Positions 8,579 through 15,149 of a stretch of 15,149 nt of DNA are shown in pieces. The translations under genes were made by a program, and so were the position numbers. This DNA is from Leptospira sp. (GTDB taxonomy: Bacteria; Spirochaetota; Leptospiria; Leptospirales; Leptospiraceae). The notes below the pieces were generated by a model. That model did not search any database. It was not told where the DNA came from and worked only from the letters and a program-made list of their open reading frames with translations. The stretch spans positions 1-15,149 of the forward strand of contig JALOTI010000040.1 of assembly GCA_025457985.1 (NCBI GenBank), given 5' to 3'. Position 1 is the stretch's first letter. Each line of letters begins with the position of its first letter.

Positions 8579-9132
8579 TGTCCCATCCAAAATTATTTAT
8601 TATTTCATCTGTTGCTGGCGGTGGTAAGTCCACTATCATCTCAAAGATTTTATCAGAACATCCTGACTTTTTTTTCTCTATCTCTTGCACAACGCGTGCG
8701 CCGAGACCGGGAGACGAAGAAGGGAAAACTTATTATTTCCTTTCAGTGCCACAATTTAAGAAAAAGATTGAGGAAGGCGAATTTTACGAATGGGCAGAAG
8801 TGCACGGAAATTTTTACGGAACTCCGAAAACTCCCATTTTACAAGCTTTAGCTGAGAATAAAAGAGTTATTCTAGATTTAGATGTCCAAGGTGCAAAGTC
8901 AGTCAAAACGATACGTCCGGATTCAATAACAATTTTTATTGAACCTCCCAGTCGTGAGATTTGGATTGAAAGACTGATCCGTCGTGGTACCGACTCCCAA
9001 TCCAGTATAGAGAAGCGAATTCAAAATGGATTTAAGGAGTTAGACGAAGCCCATACTTTTGATTACATCGTAGTAAATGATATTCTAGAGGATGCTGTCC
9101 AAAGAGTAAAAGATATTCTTTTAAAATTTTAA
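8578..9132 (+). CDS. gmk: Guanylate kinase
   Basis: Guanylate kinase transfers phosphate from ATP to GMP, giving GDP for nucleotide and second-messenger synthesis. The 184 residues carry the family marks: SCTTRAPRPGDEEGKTYYF (GMP binding, with the conserved TTR and RPGE-like segment), FYEWAEVHGNFYGT, LDLDVQGAK (Walker B region), FIEPPS and RLIRRGTDS with the lid arginines, and FDYIVVND near the end. The P-loop reads SSVAGGGKST instead of the common SGPSGAGKST, so the first glycine of the A motif is serine and the following proline is valine. It is slightly short compared with the usual 200-210 residues because N- and C-terminal extensions are absent. It ends the plus-strand run and is convergent with the FlbB-like gene. 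Confidence 0.95.
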   Translation: MSHPKLFIISSVAGGGKSTIISKILSEHPDFFFSISCTTRAPRPGDEEGKTYYFLSVPQFKKKIEEGEFYEWAEVHGNFYGTPKTPILQALAENKRVILDLDVQGAKSVKTIRPDSITIFIEPPSREIWIERLIRRGTDSQSSIEKRIQNGFKELDEAHTFDYIVVNDILEDAVQRVKDILLKF

Positions 9133-9134
9133 AA
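9119..9134. terminator. AT-only palindrome at the convergent gmk end
   Basis: TTTTAAAATTTTAAAA is a perfect 16-base palindrome that covers the gmk stop codon, 13 bases from the stop of the convergent gene. A further AAATTTT lies just beyond it. Any hairpin would be weak because the stem contains no G or C, so it is at best a poor bidirectional terminator. It is listed because it is the only symmetric element in the 15-base gap between the two operons. Confidence 0.25.
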
Positions 9135-9147
9135 TCTAAATTTTGTA

Positions 9148-9701
9148 CTAAGGCTCTGAATCCTCATCATCAATTGCTTTCCCATATCCTGGAACATTTC
9201 GAGAACTGGAATCCAACCATTTGTTAGAGATTACAGACCTTCGTTCCGCAGGAAAAAGAGTTAATAGGTATGTTGTTATTGTTTGGCGGCCTTCTTCCTC
9301 CGCATCCTTATCCATTTGCTCAAAAACTTCGATAATATCATAATCGGGCCAATTGAGAAGCATATCGCGCGCGGATTCAGGTGGCATATTGGCAACTTTA
9401 TTTGCAAGAACCTTAACCTTTTCCGATCGTTGGTTCTGTCTTTTTAGTTTATCCGCCATTTCTTTTTCTTTTTTTTGTATCCCTTCTTTTAGTTCTTCTA
9501 GGCGTTCTTTGTCAGAACTTAAGCTTTGGGATTTTTCTTCTAACTCACGTTTCATGAGCTCAAGTTCTTCGCGGTCGGCAATCAATCTTTCCTTTGCTTT
9601 ATTACTTGAAAATAATCGAAAACAAAAAAACCAATCGAGATCAAAAAGAAGATAAGAACTATTAAAAAAAACGATCTCGTACTGTCTGTTACACTAGCCA
9701 T
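9148..9701 (-). CDS. FlbB/MotE-like flagellar collar protein, apparently frameshifted
   Basis: The gene follows fliJ and looks like the spirochaetal FlbB, a MotE/MgtE-N-like protein with one TM helix, a coiled coil and a C-terminal helical domain, which in Borrelia forms the base of the periplasmic flagellar collar. ATG at 9701, with AAGGA seven bases upstream and an 8-base overlap with fliJ, opens a frame reading MASVTDSTRS, then a TM helix (FFLIVLIFFLISIGFFVF). That frame stops at a TGA (9584-9582). The continuation, with no stop from 9693 to 9148, lies in the -1 frame: AKERLIADREELELMKREL and a long charged coiled coil, then MPPESARDMLLNWPDYDIIEVFEQM, the MgtE-N-like part, and LFPAERRSVISNKWL. 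As a single ORF only 145 residues (from a TTG at 9585) are open. One extra A in the AAA at 9600-9598 would restore about 185 residues. It may be a sequence error, a real mutation or recoding. Confidence 0.7.
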
Positions 9702-10296
9702 TTTGTTTTCCTTGTCCTAAATAAAATTTTTCATAAAAGTCACGTAAGGTTTTGAAATCAGAAGTCAGTTCATCACCACCGTCCTCGCGATTGAGAATAC
9801 GAAAGGTTTTTGGCTTTTGCTTCTTTTTTTGATTCGATTGAAAGGGTGGCTCCCATTTATGGAATTCTTCAATCATTAAATTGAATTCTTCCACTTCTTT
9901 TTGCTCTATTCTCTTTCTTTTCTTTTTCCACTCGAGATATCTTCTCTCTTTTAATATCTCGATAACTCGTTTATTGGTTCGTGCAACTAACACATCTTTT
10001 CTGACGAGGTCTACTTCCACATTTTGATTTGCGATTTTCGATTCCAGATCTTCGTTAAGTTTTGTTAGACCTTGTATATACCTTTCGATCGAAATGTATT
10101 CATTTAAACTCGTTCCTACTTGAGCGGAGTTTGTAATCATTTGGTATGAACGGGAGATTTCTACTTGGTTTGTCTCTTTTTCAGAGATGAGTTGGTTTAG
10201 TTTGGAAACTACAGACGAAAGCCTACGAATTTCTTCTTCTTCCTTTCTAGCTTTGAGCTTAAGTAAGGTCTCTAGACTGAATTGGAAGCGTTTCAC
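9694..10296 (-). CDS. fliJ: FliJ, flagellar export coiled-coil protein
   Basis: FliJ is the coiled-coil stalk that works with the FliI ATPase ring and FlhA in flagellar protein export. The N-terminus MKRFQFSLETLLKLKARKEE is the classic FliJ opening, followed by about 140 residues of continuous charged helix with few prolines. At 200 residues it is about 50 longer than the usual FliJ (about 145-150). The extra part, after EEFHKWEPPFQSN, is a basic, Lys-rich linker and a helical tail (FKTLRDFYEKFYLGQG). The start is GTG at 10296; a TAG lies three codons upstream in frame and no ATG fits, so the start is forced, though its ribosome-binding site is weak. It overlaps the FlbB-like gene by 8 bases. 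The partner fliI is 3.2 kb away on the same strand, beyond the inserted kinase gene. Confidence 0.85.
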   Translation of the reverse strand: MKRFQFSLETLLKLKARKEEEEIRRLSSVVSKLNQLISEKETNQVEISRSYQMITNSAQVGTSLNEYISIERYIQGLTKLNEDLESKIANQNVEVDLVRKDVLVARTNKRVIEILKERRYLEWKKKRKRIEQKEVEEFNLMIEEFHKWEPPFQSNQKKKQKPKTFRILNREDGGDELTSDFKTLRDFYEKFYLGQGKQNG

Positions 10297-10370
10297 AACT
10301 GTCTATTTCTACCTTTCCATTGAATTTTTGTACTCTTTTTTACTCGTATTTTTAAAAAAAAATCCGAATC
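10297..10370. promoter_or_regulatory. Divergent intergenic region between fliJ and the hybrid kinase-phosphatase gene
   Basis: This 74-base, T-rich gap must carry the promoters of fliJ (minus) and the kinase gene (plus), unless fliJ is read through from fliI across the antisense kinase gene. On the plus strand TTGTAC (10328-10333), 17 bases and TTTAAA (10351-10356) form a weak sigma-70-like candidate that would leave only a few bases of leader before the TTG start. A run of nine A residues follows at 10354-10362. No ribosome-binding site is evident before the kinase start. All promoter calls here are weak. Confidence 0.25.
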
Positions 10371-13300
10371 TTGTCTCTATTGCCCCGAAACATTTTACAC
10401 TATCTAGTACTTTCTCTCGGCCTCTTTTTCACTTTTCCAGAGAGAATTTGGTCCGAAACAATGGACACACCTATCAAAAAAATAGGAACTCCCATTCATC
10501 TAGAGGGTGTATGGGAATTTTTCCCCCACCAATTCCTATCCCTCGGTGAAAATCACCATTCACTGCCATTGCAAGTTCCGGGACTTTGGAATGGAGTCCT
10601 CGGTTCGGGAAAGGGTTATGGTTCTTACCGACTAAAACTGACCAAACCGGAGGGGATCAATTCAGATCTGGCATTTGGGATAAAGACTCTGGATCAGGCA
10701 ACTGCTTCACGTGTCTACTGGAACGGTGAATTATTGGGTGGTGCAGGTGTCGTATCCAAAGATCCTTCTCTGGGAAAACCATCGTATGAATCTCAAATTT
10801 ACAGTGTTCGATTTAAAGAAGGCGAAAATGAATTGGTCTTTGAAATTTCAAATTACCACCATACCAAGGGTGGGATGTGGGAGCCTCCATTATTCGGTGA
10901 GTGGGAATTAGTTCAACAAACGAATGTTAGAGATATTGCTTCGTCTCTTTTTCTAGCAGGAGCTGTCTTTATAATCGCTCTCTATCACTTTGGATTGTAT
11001 TATTGGAGGAGTACTGATTCTGGTAACTACCTATTTGGTTTGGCCGCCTTACTTCTATCCATTCGTACTCTTTTTACCGGAGAGAGGTTTGTTTTCATCG
11101 AATTAGAGGAAGTTTTGGGCTGGGCAAATTGTCTGCGGATTGAATTTCTAACATTCTATATCTCGCCTTATCTATTTTTTGCATTTTTTAGAGAGTTTTA
11201 CCCAAAATACTATCCAAGGTGGATGTCATGGTCTCTATTTTTTCCCATCCTTTTCTTTTCGGGACTAGTAATTGTATTACCCACGGAAGTATTCACAAGT
11301 TTAAACAAATATTATAATTTTCTTTTTTTATACGGAGTGTTAATCATTCTTCAAGGTGTATTTCGTGCTACATGGTTCAAAGAAGAGGGGAGTATTCTTT
11401 TTACATGCGGTCTACTTTCCATGGCTATTGCTTCCGTCATTGATATCCTAAATGCAAATCAGATCATCTACACAGTTGAGGCTGTCCCAATTGGAATATT
11501 TTTATTCATCTTATTCCAATCATTAACTCTATCTCGAAGGTTTAGTAGAGCTTTTAGTGACGTTGAGTCTTTGTCAAAAAGACTACTAGCTCTAGATAAA
11601 CTCAAAGACGAATTTTTAGCAAATACATCTCACGAACTAAAAACTCCTTTAAATGGAATTATTGGAATCGCTGAATCTATGTTTGATGGATTTGGTGGTA
11701 AACTTTCTCAAGATCAAAGACAGAATTTAGGAATGATCATCAGTTCTGGGAAAAGGTTATCTTCGTTAGTTGATGATATTTTAGATTTTTCAAAAATGAA
11801 AAATCGCGATTTAGATTTAGATTTAAAATCTGTTGACCTCCACCAAATCTCAGATCTCGTACTTGTAATTTCAAGACCACTTTTTGTTACAAAAAATCTG
11901 CAAGTGAGAAACAATATTCCTTTCGATTTTGCTCATGTTCTGGCAGACGAAGCTAGAATCCAGCAAATCCTTTTCAATTTGATTGGGAATGCAATTAAGT
12001 TTACGGAGAAAGGAAGGATTGAATTGAATGCCGCTATTTCCGAAAGATTTGCAAAAATTACGATTTCAGACACCGGCATCGGAATTCCATCTGATAAGTT
12101 TACCGATATTTTTCAGTCGTTTGAACAAGTAGATTCATCCACAACTCGAAAATTTGGTGGTACAGGACTTGGTCTTGCGATTACAAAAAGACTCGTAGAA
12201 CTGCATGGCGGGAGTATTTGGGTTGAATCTAGGTTAGGTGAAGGATCAGACTTTCACTTTACATTACCTCTCGCCCGCGATGGAGAGATACCAATAGAGC
12301 AAAAGAAAAATCTATCCAAAGAGCTTTGGTTTAGCACTGATGTGATCGAAATTTCTCCAATAGAAGAAGATTTGGAAGTGGGAGAGAATGCTTTTTCGAT
12401 CCGAGTTTTGGTTGTAGATGATGAACCAATCAATCGTCAGGTTTTAAAAAATCACCTGACTCTTATTGGTTGTGATGTTGTTGAGGCAGCAAATGGAGGT
12501 GAGGCGATCCGTTTGGTCCGAGACTCTGGTCCTTTTGATTTGATGTTGCTTGATATCATGATGCCTGGTATGAGTGGGTATGATGTTTGCTCGGTTTTAC
12601 GAGAATCCTATTCTTTGTATGAGCTTCCAATTTTGTTTTTAACAGCCAAAAACCAGATAACAGATATCGTAACCGCATTAGAGGCTGGTGGAAATGATTA
12701 TCTTGTGAAACCTTTTGATAAAAGAGAATTGATTTCTAGATCTAAAAATCTTTTGACTCTGAAAAAGGCTGTTGCCGAACAGAACAAGTATATTGCGTTT
12801 AAAAATGAATTGGAAGTTGCAAGAAAACTCCAAAGTTCTATTCTTCCAGAAGAGGCACCTAACTTACAGGGACTATTGACAGAGTTTTATTATGAACCAA
12901 TGGATCGGGTGGGTGGAGATTTTTTTGATTTTGTAGCTATATCTGAAAAAGAGATTGGTGTTTTGGTGGCGGATGTATCTGGGCATGGAATTCCGGCGGC
13001 ATTGATATCAGCAATGTTAAAAATTGCTTTTTCTACCCAAACAAGATTCTCAAGAAACCCCCAAACCATGTTAGAACAAATAAATGCTACTTTGGTAGGA
13101 AAGATGAAGGGAGCTTTTTTAACTGCCTCTTATGTTTATTTAAATCTTGAGAGTAAAAAACTGGTTCATGCTCGCTCGGGTCATCCTCCCCTAATCATAA
13201 CAAGGAACGGGTCAAACCAGCCTATACTCAGCCAACCTCAAGGAAAACTTATTGGTTGGATACCAGAGCTTGATATTGTCGAAGAAACCTTAGATCTTCA

Positions 13301-13520
13301 ATCTGGTGATCGATTGATTTTGTATACAGACGGAATCACTGAGGCAACAAACTCGGAAAAGGTGATGATTGGTCAAGATGAATGGCAACAAATTGTCCAG
13401 CGATTTAAGGGTTATCCGTTAAAAGAAGCAAAAAGATTGATCCTCGATCGTATCAAAGAATTTACGGGAAATCGCTCTCCTGATGATGATGTTACGCTGG
13501 TGCTTTTAGAATTAGATTAA
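10371..13520 (+). CDS. 7TM hybrid histidine kinase fused to receiver and PP2C/RsbU phosphatase
   Basis: This 1049-residue sensor joins five parts. A hydrophobic, signal-like N-terminus (to about 30) leads to a jelly-roll domain (about 35-185, with VPGLWNGVLGSGKGYGSYRL and VYWNGELLGGAG) resembling the sugar-binding fold of GH2 enzymes, probably extracytoplasmic. Seven TM helices follow (about 195-395), of the 7TMR-DISM type. The kinase core has the H-box SHELKTPLNG with His421, the N-box with Asn540, SDTGIGIP and FGGTGLGLAI. The receiver has D683/D684, phospho-acceptor Asp728 and Lys780. The C-terminal PP2C domain has VGGDFFD (Asp850), ADVSGHG (Asp868), YTDGITEA and SPDDDVTL, all key metal ligands. 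A likely job is to set dephosphorylation of an STAS anti-anti-sigma partner, but no such gene is nearby. TTG at 10371 or 10380 is a likely start. The 3' end overlaps fliI by four bases. Confidence 0.9.
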   Translation: MSLLPRNILHYLVLSLGLFFTFPERIWSETMDTPIKKIGTPIHLEGVWEFFPHQFLSLGENHHSLPLQVPGLWNGVLGSGKGYGSYRLKLTKPEGINSDLAFGIKTLDQATASRVYWNGELLGGAGVVSKDPSLGKPSYESQIYSVRFKEGENELVFEISNYHHTKGGMWEPPLFGEWELVQQTNVRDIASSLFLAGAVFIIALYHFGLYYWRSTDSGNYLFGLAALLLSIRTLFTGERFVFIELEEVLGWANCLRIEFLTFYISPYLFFAFFREFYPKYYPRWMSWSLFFPILFFSGLVIVLPTEVFTSLNKYYNFLFLYGVLIILQGVFRATWFKEEGSILFTCGLLSMAIASVIDILNANQIIYTVEAVPIGIFLFILFQSLTLSRRFSRAFSDVESLSKRLLALDKLKDEFLANTSHELKTPLNGIIGIAESMFDGFGGKLSQDQRQNLGMIISSGKRLSSLVDDILDFSKMKNRDLDLDLKSVDLHQISDLVLVISRPLFVTKNLQVRNNIPFDFAHVLADEARIQQILFNLIGNAIKFTEKGRIELNAAISERFAKITISDTGIGIPSDKFTDIFQSFEQVDSSTTRKFGGTGLGLAITKRLVELHGGSIWVESRLGEGSDFHFTLPLARDGEIPIEQKKNLSKELWFSTDVIEISPIEEDLEVGENAFSIRVLVVDDEPINRQVLKNHLTLIGCDVVEAANGGEAIRLVRDSGPFDLMLLDIMMPGMSGYDVCSVLRESYSLYELPILFLTAKNQITDIVTALEAGGNDYLVKPFDKRELISRSKNLLTLKKAVAEQNKYIAFKNELEVARKLQSSILPEEAPNLQGLLTEFYYEPMDRVGGDFFDFVAISEKEIGVLVADVSGHGIPAALISAMLKIAFSTQTRFSRNPQTMLEQINATLVGKMKGAFLTASYVYLNLESKKLVHARSGHPPLIITRNGSNQPILSQPQGKLIGWIPELDIVEETLDLQSGDRLILYTDGITEATNSEKVMIGQDEWQQIVQRFKGYPLKEAKRLILDRIKEFTGNRSPDDDVTLVLLELD

Positions 13521-14881
13521 AAATCATCCTCAGTTCTTTGGCTGGCTTGAAGAATTTTTGCCAGTTTGGATTGAGCTTCACTAAAATTTGATTTTTCTTC
13601 GATTCTTTGGCGCAAGTAATCGTCGATACTAGATTTTTTATCGAGTGCCATGTCTATCTTTTCATCCGCTCCTCTCACGTAAGCTCCTAACATAATCAAG
13701 TCTTCGTTGGATTTGTATTTTGATAACAGTTCACGAACGATCGAAGCGCGCATATAATGGTCTTCGCTAACAATTTTTTGCATCAGTCTTGAGAGAGAGG
13801 ATGGGATGTCAATGGCAGGATAATGACTTTGTTCCGCGAGTTTGCGAGTCAAAATGATATGGCCATCAATGAATCCTCGGACTTTGTCAGCAACGATATC
13901 ATCCATATCATCATCAGCATCTGTTAAGATTGTATAAAATCCAGTGATGGAACCTCCATTGTATGAAGTGCCTGCTCTCTCGACTAACTTTGCCATTTTA
14001 GAAAAAACACTTGAAGCATAACCTTTAGAAACTACCGGCTCACCAATAGATAGTTCTCTTAGTGCCTCAGCGTATCGAGTTAAAGAGTCCATATATAAAT
14101 TTACGGAAAGACCTTTATCCCTAAAATACTCCGCCGCAGAGCAGGCAAGATTTGCACAACTAACTTGTTCCATTTTAGAAGAATCTGATGTAGATACGAA
14201 GATAACAGACTTTGCCAAAGCCTCTTTTCCAAGTTCGATATTTAGAAATTCATTTACCTCTCGGCCCCTTTCTCCTATCAGAGCTACAACATTTACATCA
14301 GCACTCGTATAACGAGCGATCATTCCTAATAAACTGGATTTACCCACTCCAGATCCAGAAAAAATGCCAATCCTTTGTCCTTTGCCTACTGTGAGGAGTC
14401 CATCAATAGACCTAACACCCGTTTCTAAAACTTCAGATATAGGAGGCCTATCTAGAGGATTAAGAAACCTCGGCTCGGAGGGACGTTCTTCTGTAGTGAT
14501 TAGAATCCCTTTATTATCAATGGGTTTTCCTAGACCGTTTAATACTCTACCTAATAGTTCTTGACCTGCACTAAGAGTGATCGTTCTTCCAGAGGAAAAT
14601 ACAAAGGCATGTGGGAAAATCTGTTGCGTATCACCTAATGGCATTAATGTGTAAAGATGGTCTTTGAAGCCAACTAATACACAAGGCAGATAACCTTTGT
14701 CACTGCCTCGTTCTATTTCTAAAATCTCACCTATTTTAGAGTCGGGTGGGCCTTGCGAATAGATTACGTTCCCGACAACTGAGACAATGACCCCACTCTT
14801 TCGAATCGGTTCGATTTTTTCGACGACATTCAAATATTTCGAAATGGCATCGATCTCTTCTGTAAACTTTTTCTCAATCAT
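13517..14881 (-). CDS. fliI: FliI, flagellum-specific ATP synthase-type ATPase
   Basis: FliI is the hexameric ATPase of the flagellar type III export apparatus, related to F1 beta. The 454 residues are of family length. An N-terminal beta-barrel (to about 95) is followed by LLGRVLNGLGKPID, then the P-loop FSGSGVGKSS with Lys181, ALIGERGREVNEFL (Walker-type GERGREV), VIFVSTSDSS, NLYMDSLTRYAEALRE (Walker B and catalytic Glu region), SITGFYTIL, DDIVADKVRGFIDGHIILTR and YPAIDIPSSLSRLM, all FliI signatures. The start is ATG at 14881, fixed by an in-frame TAA three codons upstream. It lies seven bases after the stop of the upstream frame. Its stop is shared with the last bases of the convergent kinase gene. 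In most genomes fliJ follows directly; here it does not. Confidence 0.96.
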   Translation of the reverse strand: MIEKKFTEEIDAISKYLNVVEKIEPIRKSGVIVSVVGNVIYSQGPPDSKIGEILEIERGSDKGYLPCVLVGFKDHLYTLMPLGDTQQIFPHAFVFSSGRTITLSAGQELLGRVLNGLGKPIDNKGILITTEERPSEPRFLNPLDRPPISEVLETGVRSIDGLLTVGKGQRIGIFSGSGVGKSSLLGMIARYTSADVNVVALIGERGREVNEFLNIELGKEALAKSVIFVSTSDSSKMEQVSCANLACSAAEYFRDKGLSVNLYMDSLTRYAEALRELSIGEPVVSKGYASSVFSKMAKLVERAGTSYNGGSITGFYTILTDADDDMDDIVADKVRGFIDGHIILTRKLAEQSHYPAIDIPSSLSRLMQKIVSEDHYMRASIVRELLSKYKSNEDLIMLGAYVRGADEKIDMALDKKSSIDDYLRQRIEEKSNFSEAQSKLAKILQASQRTEDDF

Positions 14882-14887
14882 GGGAAC

Positions 14888-15149
14888 TTACCCACTCTCA
14901 TTATGAGACATAATTTTATCAAGCGAATTGGGACTGCTGGGGGAGATTTCCTCCCCGAGTGAGAAGTTGGAGTAGGTGTGCATCCACTCCAGACGCAGAG
15001 TGGATTGCAAGATTTGGGTTAACTTATCGACAGAGGCGGATTTTGTCTAAATTTGAAATCATACTTGGCGGTGGTAATTTTTTGCCAATTTGAATGTTTC
15101 CGCCTTGCTCGACTTCTGCGGTTTCATAGGCCCATTTTCCATAATTGGT
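14888..15149 (-). CDS. 3' end of the gene upstream of fliI (fliH by position only), apparently frameshifted
   Basis: From the window edge a minus-strand frame reads 41 codons (NYGKWAYETAEVEQGGNIQI, then KLPPPSMISNLDKIRLCR) and stops at 15024. An overlapping frame, open from just after a TAG at about 15045, continues DKLTQILQSTLRLEWMHTY, then LGEEISPSSPNSLDKI and ends at a TAA (14890-14888) seven bases before fliI. The two parts join smoothly if one A of the four-A run before TCCGCC is removed (NLDK, SASVDKL). The second stop lies at the usual distance for a gene next to fliI, which supports it as the true end. The gene starts outside the window. fliH usually precedes fliI, but I cannot match this end to the FliH family, so the name is left open. 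An imperfect stem (14982-14989 with 14998-15005) and a smaller one (14940-14945 with 14951-14956) lie inside the frame and may be chance. Confidence 0.5.

Noticed and set aside
9148..9500. MgtE-N-like C-terminal segment, considered as a magnesium transporter fragment.
   Set aside because: There is no CBS pair or transporter membrane domain; the TM-coil-MgtE-N layout next to fliJ fits a MotE/FlbB protein.
10470..10920. Jelly-roll segment resembling GH2 glycosidases, considered as an enzyme.
   Set aside because: Only the sugar-binding-like domain is present; no catalytic barrel follows, and the chain continues into TM helices and a kinase, so it is a sensor.
14982..15005. Inverted repeat with an 8-base stem (ATCCACTC/GAGTGGAT) and 8-base loop upstream of fliI, considered as a terminator.
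   Set aside because: No T run follows on either strand, and it lies within a frame that is probably coding, so the symmetry may be chance.
1..15149. tRNA, rRNA, CRISPR array, IS element or phage genes.
   Set aside because: No cloverleaf, repeat-spacer pattern, transposase or terminal repeat was seen anywhere; the window is almost wholly filled by the listed genes.

Overview
The window looks like chromosomal DNA of a spirochaete, most likely Leptospira, and by its moderate AT-richness perhaps one of the saprophyte-like species. The evidence is the flagellar gene set (flhF, flhG, a WhiG/FliA-type sigma factor, a DUF342/FapA-like protein, fliI, fliJ and a FlbB/MotE-like collar protein), a very large 7TM hybrid kinase-phosphatase of a type common in leptospires, and the general codon use. 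The genus call is an inference; no rRNA or other marker gene is present. Coding density is very high and no stretch over 300 bases lacks a gene.

Positions 1-1194 (minus strand) hold the two halves of the tRNA wobble-uridine enzyme MnmC as separate genes joined by an ATGA overlap: the methyltransferase mnmD, then the FAD oxidoreductase, cut by the window edge. A 112-base divergent gap follows. Positions 1307-9132 (plus strand) are a tightly packed run: flhF, flhG, a small two-TM membrane protein, a FliA/WhiG sigma factor, a DUF342/FapA-like protein, a 96-residue unknown, a SwrB-like TM/coiled-coil protein, a RemA-family (DUF370) DNA-binding protein and gmk. The first part places and times flagellum building: FlhF and FlhG set site and number, the sigma factor drives late genes, and the FapA-like and SwrB-like proteins probably help assembly. 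The last part joins a matrix/biofilm-type regulator and GMP kinase to it.

Positions 9148-15149 contain a minus-strand flagellar export cluster, read from high to low coordinates: an unidentified gene (fliH by position only), fliI, then fliJ and the FlbB/MotE-like gene. Between fliI and fliJ a 1049-residue plus-strand gene is inserted. It encodes a jelly-roll sensor, seven TM helices, a histidine kinase, a receiver and a PP2C/RsbU-type phosphatase in one chain. Its 3' end overlaps the fliI stop by four bases.

The most noteworthy points are two apparent single-base frameshifts, in the FlbB-like gene and in the gene upstream of fliI, both in genes of the same cluster; the kinase-phosphatase splitting the fliI-fliJ pair; the SwrB-like/RemA/gmk group at the end of a flagellar operon; an altered P-loop in guanylate kinase; and an unusual start region of the sigma factor gene. 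All identifications come from reading motifs by eye; no database search was run.
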